Shown: piece after piece, positions 32,428-41,740 of the stretch
How positions within the stretch are numbered: the stretch's first letter is position 1
Layout of the letters: each line of letters starts with the position of its first letter
From: Strigamia acuminata
Taxonomy: Eukaryota; Arthropoda; Chilopoda; Geophilomorpha; Linotaeniidae
DNA length: 64,000 nucleotides
Assembly: GCA_949358305.1 (NCBI GenBank)
Contig: OX442322.1
Location: 5,952,001 to 6,016,000, forward strand
Direction of reading: 5' to 3'
Notes under the pieces: model-generated
What the model saw: only the letters and a program-made list of their open reading frames with translations
Told to the model about the DNA's origin: nothing
The model's database searches: none
Position numbers and translations under genes: made by a program

Positions 32428-33801
32428 TCACTCTCCTCCTTCCGCTTGATCTTTCTTATCCTCTTCTTTGATCAACTCGAATGGGAGAATTTCACGATTT
32501 GCAATCTCGTACACAAATCGTAAGCGTAACTCACACGGCTCCCCAAACTGCATTAAGTCACGGTCTTCAACGTATCTTCTAATGAAGTAGAGTATGGTTG
32601 GGCCACAGCTGTCATTATCCAATTGGTGCATACGTGGCGGGTCCCAACGTATGAATTTGTTTGGAAACTTTACTCCTGCATCCATCAACGAGTACCTTAA
32701 AGTTTCCCACTTTGGATATGTGCGCTCTATTGGTCCGCTTGGGTCATAAAGCACGTATTGGGTTGGCTTTTTCCGCCAATCCACCATGAAAAGCTGCCAA
32801 TGCTCTTCAATAGGAACTGGAAACACCCAAATCTTCTTTTGAGCACTTGGAAGTCTCTTCATTAGCCAATAGATCGCTTCCTTTCGTTTAGCTGGGTCCA
32901 CCATTTTGAAGACCCACTCAGATTGAAATGGTGCCAATATGGGATATCGCTCTTCTAACAGTTGGAGGTAGTGATCAACGACGCTGTCATACGTCCAGCT
33001 CTGTCGTCCCGGCGTTAGGTCGCCTAATGCTGCCATCTGATAGTTCATGACTTTAATCGGCGGACAACCTACGGCGTCGAATGCTAAGTCGTATTTTGGC
33101 GCATTACTATAATCTAATGCAAGTCCGAGAGCCTGGACCTGTCGTGCAGCGTCCAACTCCACACGGTATACCCGTATAGGAGTGGGAAATACTACACTAG
33201 GGTCCTGGAAGGACTCTCTTCTCGCTAGGGCGATGGCTTTTAAAATGTTTTTTCTTATTTTCGCCTCCTGGATCAGCAAGGCATTCGCCCCTGTTCTCCA
33301 CAACTGGTAGTCGGGCAATCCCATCACTCCTTTTAATTTCCTGGCTCTAATGGCGTTGACCATATTCCGGTGCTCCATTCGCAAATCATTTAATCGGCGT
33401 TTGTTTCGATCAACGGTGTGACGCATTTCTTCTTCCCGGATTCTTTTCGATTGCTCGTCAAACACTTTCTTCTTTTGTGCTTTCTTATCTCGTTTCAATT
33501 GTCGATTCTTACGACGACGACGCAATAAGCCTTCTTCACCCTTTGTTAATGGTCCTGCATATTTCTTTTTGTCTTCCTCCGCCTTCCGTTTTCCTTCTGT
33601 AAACGGGCGTGGGCAGTTAACCAATTCGTCCAAAGTTTTACTTGTGCTCGGCTTATTTGCTAAATAAATTTCCAAGTCATCGCCTTTCTTAAGTTGACGT
33701 TCCAAAAGATCGCCCACTTGCATCGAGCAAACCGAATCCGCATCGCTGTCACTGTCACTACGCACATCCATCCGATCAAATTTGCTTGCCATTTCGTCCA
33801 T
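32428..33801 (-). CDS. E3 ORF3, Ulp1/SENP-like C48 cysteine protease
   Basis: This 457-residue protein lies between pol and the 3' LTR. Residues 1-60 are acidic (DSDSDAD). A strongly basic, probably coiled-coil region spans about 70-180 (RRRRKNRQLKRDKKAQKKK). The C-terminal 200 residues look like a Ulp1 peptidase. EEHWQLFMVDW supplies the His, YVLYDPSGP the Asp 19 residues later, and QLDNDSCGP the Gln and, six residues on, the Cys, 46 residues after the Asp. The order and spacing match the C48 family, which cleaves SUMO or similar modifiers. All four catalytic residues are present. The substrate could be SUMO on host or Gag proteins, or the element's own polyprotein. The ATG follows a probable splice acceptor. 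Adenovirus-type C5 proteases share the fold and are an alternative. Confidence 0.82.
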   Translation of the reverse strand: MDEMASKFDRMDVRSDSDSDADSVCSMQVGDLLERQLKKGDDLEIYLANKPSTSKTLDELVNCPRPFTEGKRKAEEDKKKYAGPLTKGEEGLLRRRRKNRQLKRDKKAQKKKVFDEQSKRIREEEMRHTVDRNKRRLNDLRMEHRNMVNAIRARKLKGVMGLPDYQLWRTGANALLIQEAKIRKNILKAIALARRESFQDPSVVFPTPIRVYRVELDAARQVQALGLALDYSNAPKYDLAFDAVGCPPIKVMNYQMAALGDLTPGRQSWTYDSVVDHYLQLLEERYPILAPFQSEWVFKMVDPAKRKEAIYWLMKRLPSAQKKIWVFPVPIEEHWQLFMVDWRKKPTQYVLYDPSGPIERTYPKWETLRYSLMDAGVKFPNKFIRWDPPRMHQLDNDSCGPTILYFIRRYVEDRDLMQFGEPCELRLRFVYEIANREILPFELIKEEDKKDQAEGGE

Positions 33802-33808
33802 TCGGATT

Positions 33809-34139
33809 CTAATATATTATTTGAAAAGAAAATAAAATAAATTAATTCATTAATCCAAAATATTCACAAAATTATTCCAATTTTCATTCACTATTTCATT
33901 TAACATTTCATGTTGCACTAAATTATACTAAATTTAACAATTCTTCAACTAATTAGTCACTTGATAATATATGCACACACTAAAATTTCATTTCGAAGAT
34001 TTAACACAATTATTTAAGCCTAAATTTCCATTTCGCGATGTTATTTTCTCACAGAATTCGCGATAGATTCGTTTCGTTCTCAAGTTATTTGTTCGCCAAA
34101 TTCGTTCAAAATTCACTCTTTTCACTTACGGAATCACAC
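33809..34139 (-). other. Probable 5'-UTR intron of E3 ORF3
   Basis: On the minus strand the donor TCC|GTAAGTG is at 34139 and the acceptor ATATATTAG ends at 33809, seven bases before the ORF3 ATG. A pyrimidine-rich stretch lies upstream of the acceptor. The length is 331 bp. The layout is the same as in E1a. Splicing is inferred. Confidence 0.5.
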
Positions 34140-34218
34140 ACAAATCAACTCAGCTGCTGTTATTAATGCTTTAGGTTTCTTTGAGTCACACAGTAAACCC
34201 GGTTCGTCTCAGAAAACC

Positions 34219-37200
34219 TTAACACAATCCACTGTAGTCACGACGAGCCTGTTTGCGAAGGCGACGTGACCGGAAACTCTCGATTTCAGGTGGCGACGCG
34301 TCATCGACTGCGTCAGCGACACCTGTCGGCGGTTTTCGCAATTGATTTTCTTTGTTTTTCCGTTCGTCTTCGTTTTGCCATCTTTCCATAATTTCTTTCG
34401 GTCCATAGAGCGCTTTTAATCGCTCTTTTTCACTTGGAATTGGGAAATTTGACGTTTTTATTGCATTTTCTTCAGGTTCAAAGAGTGTTTTTAACGAAAT
34501 TTGATCGTCATCGCTAATGAATCGTTCTTTAGCGATCGGAATTGGCGAAATTGACGTGTTTTCTTCAATTTCTTGTTGTTTTTCACTCTGTGTTGCAGTT
34601 TCATCAGCAAATGTGACTTTTTTAGCTGTCAATTCTTCTAATATCTCCGCTGGAATTTCTTCTCTGGGTTTATACGGTTTTAATCGTTCAATGTTAACAA
34701 TATCTGTTTTCTTTCCATTTGAACTTCTAATTTCGTAGTCATTTGGCGCGGTTCTTCTTACTATTTCGAATGGGCCTGAGAATTGTGGCAGGAGTTTTTC
34801 ACTTAACCCAACTTTTCTATTGGGTGTTTTGAGATATACTAACTCTCCTGGGTCAAATTCCACATGAACTCGGCCTTGATCGAATCTTTTTCTGCTTTTT
34901 TCTCCTTGCCACTCCAACCTTTCATTTGCTATCTTCCTAGCTTCTCTGATGAATTTTGAGGTTCGCAAGGTAAATTCTTTTTGAGGTAAGTTGAGGTTTA
35001 CGTCCACGTTCAAATCAACTTCATATCCTTTCAAAAGATAATAAGGTGTATATCCTGTCGTCTCGTGCACACCGGTATTATACGAGAAAAGCAAAAATGG
35101 CAAAAAATCATCCCAGTCCCTCTGGTCCTTATCAACATAAATCTGCAACATTTTTGCAAAAGTCGCATTAAAACGCTCAGTAAGTCTATTGGTCCTTGGA
35201 TGGTACCCTGAAGTGGTTTTGTGTAGGGCTTTAAACATATTTGATACTTCTTCCACCATTTTGTTTTTGTATTCTGTGCCTCTATCGCTCAGGATTTTTC
35301 TCGGACTGCCTTCCTTCAACATTAACTCATAAAGCAAGGTTCTAGCTGCTTCCAACGCTGTTGATGCTGGAGCTGCTCTAGCAATCACTGTCCGCGACAA
35401 ATAATCTGTCATTACGAAAACATACTTGTTGCCCTTGTCGGAGGTCGGAAAACTTCCCAGTGTATCGATTCCAATCCTCTCGAAAGGCTTAGATATTGTA
35501 GACCACGGCTGCATTAAACCTTTTGGCGCTGTTGTCATTGATTTCGAGCTCGCGCAATGTGGACAAGAAAGTACGTAATTTCTAACGTCTTTATATATCC
35601 GGGGCCAGAAGAATCTTGTTCTCATTCTCTTCCATGTTTTGTTTAGGCCCAAGTGAGCACCCGTCAGTCCGTCATGCATTTCCTGAAGTACGTCAGTTTT
35701 TAGATGCTGCGGAACATATAACAGATTTACTTCCGTGTCTAGGGAATTCAAAGAATTTTTCTTCCTAAACAACACATTGTCGAGAAGGACGAACTGCTTT
35801 AGAGGACGTCTTCTCTTCTTCGGAAGTTGCTCTACTTGATTCATTGCGGTGATCAATTCCAGTAGCTTCTTGTCCTTACGCTGCTCAGCAGGAAGGTCGA
35901 GCTGTCCGAGTAAAAGTGAGGGAACTATTTCGTTTTCTTCCTCGCTTAAATCTTCTGGAATTCTACTCAAGGCGTCGGCATCTTTGTGCGCTTTTCCGCT
36001 CTTGTAGATCACATCGAAATCAAAGTCTACTAGCTGTAGGCTCCATCTAGCTAGTCTGCCATTGGGGTTTTTGACCGATTTTAGCCATTGGAGTGCCGAA
36101 TGGTCTGTAATTATCTGGAACTTCTTACCATACAGATAAGGTCGGTACTTTTCAATTCCAAACAGAATGGCCAAACATTCCCTTTCTGTGGCTGTGTAAT
36201 TCTGTTCTGCTTGGCTGAGAAGTCTGCTGGCATAAGCTATCACATGTTCTTGTTTGTTTATCTTCTGTTTCAACACTGCTCCAAGACCATATGCGCTCGC
36301 GTCTGTCGATACCATGAAGGGTTCTTCAAAATTAGGGTGCGCAAGCACTGGCACGGTGATAAGGGCGGTCCTCAATGTTTTGAAGGCCTTGTCATGAGGT
36401 GGGCCCCAATCAAATTTCTCGTCCTTCTTCGTCAAATTGACTAAGGGCTTGGATATGTCCGCAAAACCTGGAATGAACTTCCTGTAATACGAACAGAGCC
36501 CTATGAATCCTCGAAGAAGTTTGAGGTTAGTAAGAACTGGAAACTTAGCTACGGATTCCAGATTCCTAGGGTCTGGTGATATACCCTCAGAGTCCACGAC
36601 ATGTCCCAAATACTTGATGGTGTTCGTCCCAAATGTGCACTTGCTCAACTTCACCTTTAAGTTAGATTGTCTAAGCTTGTCGAAAACGTTGTCTAGATCT
36701 TTCAAATGCTGATCGAATGTTTTAGAGAAAATGATAAGGTCGTCAATGTACGCTATACAAACTTTGCCCAGGAGGTTGCCTAAAACTTTGTTCATTAGGT
36801 TTTGAAAAGCTGCTGGACTATTGCATAATCCCATTCCTAGGACGTTAAACTCAAAATGTCCGCTTGAAGTGGTAAACGCTGTTTTTTCACAATCTTGTTC
36901 ATCTATTTCGACTTGATAATATCCTTGAATAAGATCCATCATGGAGAAGAACTGTGCACCTGCCAACTGATCTAAAGTGTCATCTATTCTTGGCAATGGG
37001 TACACCATTTTCTTTGTTATCGCATTCAAACGTCTCCAGTCGACACAAAATCTCCACTTACCATCTCTTTTCTTTATTAGCAATACAGGCGCGCTCCAGG
37101 GACTTTCTGATTCCCTTATCACTCCCATATCAAGCAATTTCTTTGTTTCCTCTGCTTCGACTTCTTTTTCCTTCATAGAACGACGATACGGTTGCAAATG

Positions 37201-38163
37201 TATTGGGTCATAGTCTCCAGTATCGATTTTATGCTTATACACTTGAACTCTTCCCAAATCCTTGTCAGAAACAGCAAATCTGTCTTGATTCTTTTGAAGA
37301 AGTTGTCGCATTTGCTCTTGTTGGTCTTTATTCATTTTGTCTTTTGCTATTGAGGAGTCAAAGTCAAAACAGTGTACCTGTTTTTCATCAAACACCCCAA
37401 CATCAACCACATAATAAGCTTTTGCGATAGCTGACTTCTCCTTCAGAAAGACTGTCTTCTTGGTTGGGTTAGCCACTCGAATGATGCCTTTTTCGTTCTT
37501 GAAATCTGTTAAAGTTTTACAACCTATCACAGCAAATCTATCAGTAACATTATGCAATGGTTGTACAAACATGTCCAATGTTATTGCTTTATTCAAATAG
37601 ATGGGAACAATGCATTCATGCATTGGTGGAATTGTGATGTTCTTCATTACCCTCGCAACATAATTCTGATCAACAAAAGTTTTATTCATTGGAAATGACA
37701 CTTCCTTTCCACTAGTTCGGCCCACAAAGATTTTTTGTTTGTCGTAGTCTAATACGCACTTCGCGAACAGCATGAATGGGTCACTTAGCAGTAGTTCATA
37801 ATGAAATCCTTTAACAATCAGGACCTCGATCCTGTATGTTAATTCACCAATTGTAATGTTCATCTTGGCTTTTCCTATTGGAGTCACAAGTTCTCCGCTT
37901 ACCCCTTGTAATCGTATATTTGGGCTTGGCGGGTATTTCAACTGTAAAGCTTCAGCAAGCTCTTTGCTGATAACATTGCGTTTTCCTCCAGTGTCCATAA
38001 CTGCCTTGACTTCCATGCTGTTCACTATTACTGGGATTTCCAATAGAGATTCTGAAATGTTCATTTTGACTACGATTATCTTCTCTCTTCTATTCTTTCT
38101 TTTCTTCTTTGGATGACAACATCTTCCTTGTTGATGGTGACATCTTCTTTGTGGCCGACCCAC
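34219..38163 (-). CDS. pol: E3 Pol polyprotein
   Basis: This is 1314 open codons. The aspartic protease has VMDTGGKRNVIS (DTGG) near 37995. RT has AYIDDLIIFSK near 36740. RNase H starts near STDASAYGLGAVL (36295). The integrase HHCC site is near 35670-35550. The catalytic acids are in GIDTLGSF, SDRGTEYKN and NRLTERFN (about 35470-35170). A GPF module lies near 34770. The C-terminal tail is basic. Entry is probably by a -1 shift at GGAAAAC, since the frame has no upstream ATG (it opens with GTG at 38163). It ends about 80 bases before the ORF3 donor. Confidence 0.93.
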   Translation of the reverse strand: MGRPQRRCHHQQGRCCHPKKKRKNRREKIIVVKMNISESLLEIPVIVNSMEVKAVMDTGGKRNVISKELAEALQLKYPPSPNIRLQGVSGELVTPIGKAKMNITIGELTYRIEVLIVKGFHYELLLSDPFMLFAKCVLDYDKQKIFVGRTSGKEVSFPMNKTFVDQNYVARVMKNITIPPMHECIVPIYLNKAITLDMFVQPLHNVTDRFAVIGCKTLTDFKNEKGIIRVANPTKKTVFLKEKSAIAKAYYVVDVGVFDEKQVHCFDFDSSIAKDKMNKDQQEQMRQLLQKNQDRFAVSDKDLGRVQVYKHKIDTGDYDPIHLQPYRRSMKEKEVEAEETKKLLDMGVIRESESPWSAPVLLIKKRDGKWRFCVDWRRLNAITKKMVYPLPRIDDTLDQLAGAQFFSMMDLIQGYYQVEIDEQDCEKTAFTTSSGHFEFNVLGMGLCNSPAAFQNLMNKVLGNLLGKVCIAYIDDLIIFSKTFDQHLKDLDNVFDKLRQSNLKVKLSKCTFGTNTIKYLGHVVDSEGISPDPRNLESVAKFPVLTNLKLLRGFIGLCSYYRKFIPGFADISKPLVNLTKKDEKFDWGPPHDKAFKTLRTALITVPVLAHPNFEEPFMVSTDASAYGLGAVLKQKINKQEHVIAYASRLLSQAEQNYTATERECLAILFGIEKYRPYLYGKKFQIITDHSALQWLKSVKNPNGRLARWSLQLVDFDFDVIYKSGKAHKDADALSRIPEDLSEEENEIVPSLLLGQLDLPAEQRKDKKLLELITAMNQVEQLPKKRRRPLKQFVLLDNVLFRKKNSLNSLDTEVNLLYVPQHLKTDVLQEMHDGLTGAHLGLNKTWKRMRTRFFWPRIYKDVRNYVLSCPHCASSKSMTTAPKGLMQPWSTISKPFERIGIDTLGSFPTSDKGNKYVFVMTDYLSRTVIARAAPASTALEAARTLLYELMLKEGSPRKILSDRGTEYKNKMVEEVSNMFKALHKTTSGYHPRTNRLTERFNATFAKMLQIYVDKDQRDWDDFLPFLLFSYNTGVHETTGYTPYYLLKGYEVDLNVDVNLNLPQKEFTLRTSKFIREARKIANERLEWQGEKSRKRFDQGRVHVEFDPGELVYLKTPNRKVGLSEKLLPQFSGPFEIVRRTAPNDYEIRSSNGKKTDIVNIERLKPYKPREEIPAEILEELTAKKVTFADETATQSEKQQEIEENTSISPIPIAKERFISDDDQISLKTLFEPEENAIKTSNFPIPSEKERLKALYGPKEIMERWQNEDERKNKENQLRKPPTGVADAVDDASPPEIESFRSRRLRKQARRDYSGLC

Positions 38164-38624
38164 TAGTTTTCCTCTTCTTGTTGATCTTGTTGTGGGTTCT
38201 GCTTAGGATTAGGGTTCGTTTTACCGCCCCCTTGTGTCCTTTTCTTCTTAAACCACCTTTTGTTGTTTGGGTTCCCTCTATTTTCTTGAGATTGTTGCTC
38301 CTGTAGCGCTGATGTGTTATGTTCACAACCATAACGATGCCAACATCCACATGAACGCGTTGTCGTCGGACTGCTATTTGACCGCTGTCTACCTCTATTA
38401 TATCTACCTCTAAAGTTCTGTCCGCGCTGCGATGCTGGAATATACCACTCGCCTTGTATGAATAATGGAACCGATTGTTGTGGCTCTACTGACTCACTCA
38501 CGAGCTTTTGCTGTTTTAATTTGATATTTTCAGCTAATAACTCGGCGTAGCTTACTGGGGATCCCCCTGTTCCAGACAGTATACCTGTTGTCGTAGGGTT
38601 CACCTTTTCATCTACAACTTTTTT
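38163..38624 (-). CDS. E3 middle frame (nucleocapsid/linker)
   Basis: This frame lies between gag and pol in a third phase. It would be reached by a -1 shift at 38624-38618 and runs about 150 codons to TAG at 38165. It is rich in Gln, Asn, Arg and Lys, with a compact Cys/His group CGCWHRYGCEH that could bind zinc though it is not a standard CCHC. The frame also extends upstream of the slippery site to 38678. The arrangement resembles the gag-pro-pol plan of some retroviruses, but here the middle frame carries no protease. Confidence 0.65.
   Translation of the reverse strand, partial: KKVVDEKVNPTTTGILSGTGGSPVSYAELLAENIKLKQQKLVSESVEPQQSVPLFIQGEWYIPASQRGQNFRGRYNRGRQRSNSSPTTTRSCGCWHRYGCEHNTSALQEQQSQENRGNPNNKRWFKKKRTQGGGKTNPNPKQNPQQDQQEEEN
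38166..38172 (-). promoter_or_regulatory. Probable second -1 frameshift site of E3
   Basis: On the minus strand, G GAA AAC is followed at once by the stop TAG of the middle frame. A -1 step enters the open pol frame. The heptamer is of the relaxed G GAx type, similar to the MMTV pro-pol site. Confidence 0.5.
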
Positions 38625-39493
38625 GAACATTGTGAGCAGTAGATCCGCTGGTTCTTCTGTTTTGTGACTTTCATACAATTTAAGTCTCTGTCCATTTCTT
38701 CTAACGTCGATGGAAATACTGTTATCATCATCTTCTGCATTGCAGGCTTCAAACCCTGGTAAACATAATTTATTTTCTGAGTTTCAGTCATTTCTGGTAG
38801 AATAAACGCACATTCGGCCAAGACTTTCTTCATGAAGGCATCTGCTGTACCCTCTTTGTGTTTCATGAAGTGGAGAGTATTGTAAACATTTTCTTGGCTT
38901 CTTCTAAATTTTTTCTCGATCTGTGGTTTCCAATCCGTCCATTTCCATGTCGGATTCTTCTTTAGTTGTTCCACAAACCATGCCAATCCATCAGTCTTTA
39001 AGGCTAATGCTAGATGTTTTACTCTCTCATCATCTGTTCCTATTGTAGCTTCATATGCCACTAGCCATTGGTCGATGTTGCCTTTTTCTGTATCGTAAGT
39101 GACGACTGGTCGCTTCTGCACTACCAAACTCTTCAGTAAGTCGGTCAATACGTCCGTTGGAGTCTGTGATGATGTCATTTTTGGAAAATTTGGTTCAATT
39201 GGTGTTGGAACTGGTTTAGTCTTTACTGGTGTAAATGTCTTTATTATTTCTTCTAAACCTTTTTGTGGAATTAATTTTATTAACGGAGTAGCGAAATCTA
39301 ACTTCTGTAGGATTGATTGAGGTTGAGATCGGACTTCTTTATCTTCCTTCTGAGGTTCAGTGTCAGATTCGGATTTAGCGTTTTTACTTTTCCTAGTGGT
39401 GATATTCTTCAAATTTGGCCCAGGTAACTGCAGATCCTGCAGATCCTGAAGGTTATCCAAGTTGAATTGTGACAATTTCACTGGCTTATCCAC
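38612..39493 (-). CDS. gag: E3 Gag
   Basis: This is an open frame of 293 codons. The conserved capsid part (about residues 105-275) includes GNIDQWLVAYEATIG, LAWFVEQLKKNP and KFRRSQENVYNTLHFMKHKEGTADAFM, typical of arthropod gypsy Gag. The frame has no ATG before codon 106 (39178). It opens with GTG at 39493 after an in-frame TAA. Either the real start is at 39178, or it is non-AUG, or an ATG was lost. It ends TTG TAG just after A AAA AAG. Confidence 0.85.
   Translation of the reverse strand: MDKPVKLSQFNLDNLQDLQDLQLPGPNLKNITTRKSKNAKSESDTEPQKEDKEVRSQPQSILQKLDFATPLIKLIPQKGLEEIIKTFTPVKTKPVPTPIEPNFPKMTSSQTPTDVLTDLLKSLVVQKRPVVTYDTEKGNIDQWLVAYEATIGTDDERVKHLALALKTDGLAWFVEQLKKNPTWKWTDWKPQIEKKFRRSQENVYNTLHFMKHKEGTADAFMKKVLAECAFILPEMTETQKINYVYQGLKPAMQKMMITVFPSTLEEMDRDLNCMKVTKQKNQRIYCSQCSKKL
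38618..38624 (-). promoter_or_regulatory. -1 frameshift site at the end of E3 gag
   Basis: A AAA AAG is in the gag frame, one codon before the TAG. The -1 frame leads into the middle ORF. Downstream, GTTGTAG can pair with CTAC-GA-CAAC. Confidence 0.65.
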
Positions 39494-40036
39494 TCTGAAG
39501 CCTTATATTGCACTTTTTTATTCACTTCACGAGCACTAATCTCTTTCTAAACACTGAATACACTAACACGAATTCATTACCTGAAAACTTAAAGTGTTAT
39601 TAGCATATAATACATAAATATTACACTCAAAATTACAAAGAAAATAATCCATCAATAACATTTCAAAACAATTTTTCAATTCCTATAAATTCACAAAATT
39701 TCCTGTAAATAAATATCAAAATTAGTATTTATACACTATATATTTTATTTATTCTAAATATAACAATTGTAAATCAATTTATTAATCCCTAATAAACAAT
39801 TAAACTCTATTTTTATTTCCAAAATGCAAATTATTTCACACAATGACATTAAATATTCAAGCTGTGACTTCACTTGTTTTTACCAACTCTGAGTCATTCA
39901 AGATAATTGCTATAAAATCAGCAATTTTCAAGTTTTTATTTCTAGATTTTTATTAAATTATTTTGGCAATTTTAATCCAATTTTAATGGGATTTTAATTC
40001 TAAACGGGCTACAATCGAGACCGCATCTCCACCAGT
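39494..40036 (-). other. E3 leader and primer-binding site
   Basis: No gene is seen. TGGTGGAGATGC on the minus strand (40034-40023), two bases after the LTR, complements the 3' end of animal tRNA-Ala as remembered (GCATCTCCA plus CCA). The rest is AT-rich. Confidence 0.65.
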
Positions 40037-40538
40037 TGTTACGTGGCTAAATGGGGATTGATTTAGTCCTACGTGACATGAAGTTAGTCAAGAATGACAC
40101 AGGGTTTTATATGTAAAATGCCTATTGGCTTTATTATTCAAAGTCGGACATTTACTCATGTAAATGTTCGGTCAACAGCTCTTATTACATTTGTTCATTT
40201 ATTAACCTAAAATATAAATCATTCATTCAAATCAAATAAATAACTAAATAAGGATGATGCTGTTGTCAATTCAATTCAATTCAGGAAACCTAGTCCTGCC
40301 TGACCGTCAACCGGCTGGCAGTAGTAGGTGAAGGTAAAAGTTTGAGAATCAAAAGAGATCTGAGCTCTCTGGCTTAATCAACTCACTAAGTAAACTCCTA
40401 TTCCCCCTATCAACTAAGTTGAACGGTCTGTGCATCTAATTAGGTGCACAGCGCCGTCTAGTGAGAATTCATTGCATTAAATGCCTAAACAGAGCGAGCA
40501 GAGCCAGCCGATACACGGTACGGCTCTACCGCGTAACA
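40037..40538 (-). repeat. E3 5' LTR
   Basis: It is 502 bp, identical to the 3' LTR except for one base. It starts TGTTACGCGG on the minus strand. Confidence 0.95.
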
Positions 40539-41740
40539 ATATGGTGACCACGTTTGTCAATCCTCGACACTGAAATTAGATTAGCTTCGAAATTTGGAGC
40601 ATACAGCACGTCGACCAGGTTGACTGCACACTGACATCCGTCGATTAAAGTCTCGATTCGTACAGTCCCTTTGCCGGTAACCTGAGACGTGCCTTGTCCC
40701 AATTCGATGTCGAAGGGCACGAGTTTGACAAAGTCAGTAAACCACGAAGAAACATGAGTGATGTGGTCTGTTGCGCCGCAGTCCACGATCCACTCGTGGG
40801 ACGGCATAAAATGGGTCGTCGGTGATTCGGTCATCTGCGGGGGTGCGTTGACGAAGTACGTGGATTCGCGTTTCACCTGCGAACTTCCCCTCGGACGACC
40901 GTCGTTGGCCTTGTTCGGATTATTTTTCCCCTGTTTGCGGCTTCTACTCCTAGAAGATCTTTGAAGAGTCGCCGACGGGTTAGAAGACTGTTGTTTACGT
41001 GGCTTGGGACACTTATTCGCGTAGTGCCCCATCTGACCGCAATTAAAGCACGTGACGGTGGAAAGTGGACGCTGAGAACGAGATCGGCCGCGAGGTTTAT
41101 CCGTCGAATAAGCCTGGGAAGACGCTGACGATTGATCGTGTGACCTCATTGATCCGAGTCGCATGTACTCCGATAGGAGTTGATCCGCGACTGCTTGGGG
41201 TTTGAACTTCGGGTCTTCCCAATGATAAATGGCGAAGGATACTTGTGAATATTCGGGGGGGAGCATGTCCAAGTATTGATAGGCATGATGGTCCTCCGGA
41301 GTTTTCTCCCCGATGTCCTTTAATTTCTGGACGTGGAAGTCCACTCGTCCAAGAAAATCCGCCATTTCTTCGCCTTTTTGCAAGCGAAGGCCAAGAAATT
41401 CCCGCCGAAGGGCTGCCTTCCGAGCGCGTGAGCTTGGCGCGTAGATTTTTGCTAAAATGTCCCATGCCTGCTTAGGCGTGTCACAGTTGTCCAGGGCGGA
41501 CTTCTTCGCCTCTGAGACAGAACAGAAAATCAAGCCCAACGCCTTGTCCTTCCGGCGCTTGTACTTTTTAAGTTCCTTCGGGTCAGCCGTCTTCTTAAAA
41601 TCCTCCTCGTCCTCCTCGGTGACGTGATGCCACAAACTTTCGGATTTTAAAGTCATCTTCATGCTGCGCGCCCACATCTCATAGTTTCCCACCGAGAGTA
41701 TGGGTGTGCGCATTCCCTGCTGGTCGGAAGATTTCTGCAT
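40539..41740 (-). pseudogene. gag: A Gag-protease, interrupted by E3
   Basis: From the ATG at 41740 (MQKSSDQQG) about 400 codons are open. They hold copia Gag (YEMWARSMKMTL, KQAWDILAKIYAPSS), a CFNCGQMGHYANKC knuckle and an Arg/Ser-rich stretch. The protease motif is WIVDCGATDH near 40780. The frame enters the E3 LTR at 40538 and resumes at 31516. B is the nearest relative throughout. Confidence 0.9.

Larger units (their letters stand above)
31517..40538 (-). mobile_element. E3, Ty3/gypsy element with Ulp1-type protease gene
   Basis: Two 502-bp LTRs (40538-40037 and 32018-31517) differ by one base (near 31708/40228). The 4-bp duplication ATAT flanks the element (31513-31516 and 40539-40542). 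It encodes gag, a nucleocapsid/linker frame, pol and an accessory protease. All large frames are open. The only apparent defect is the missing ATG of gag. It is the youngest and least damaged gypsy element here. Confidence 0.95.
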
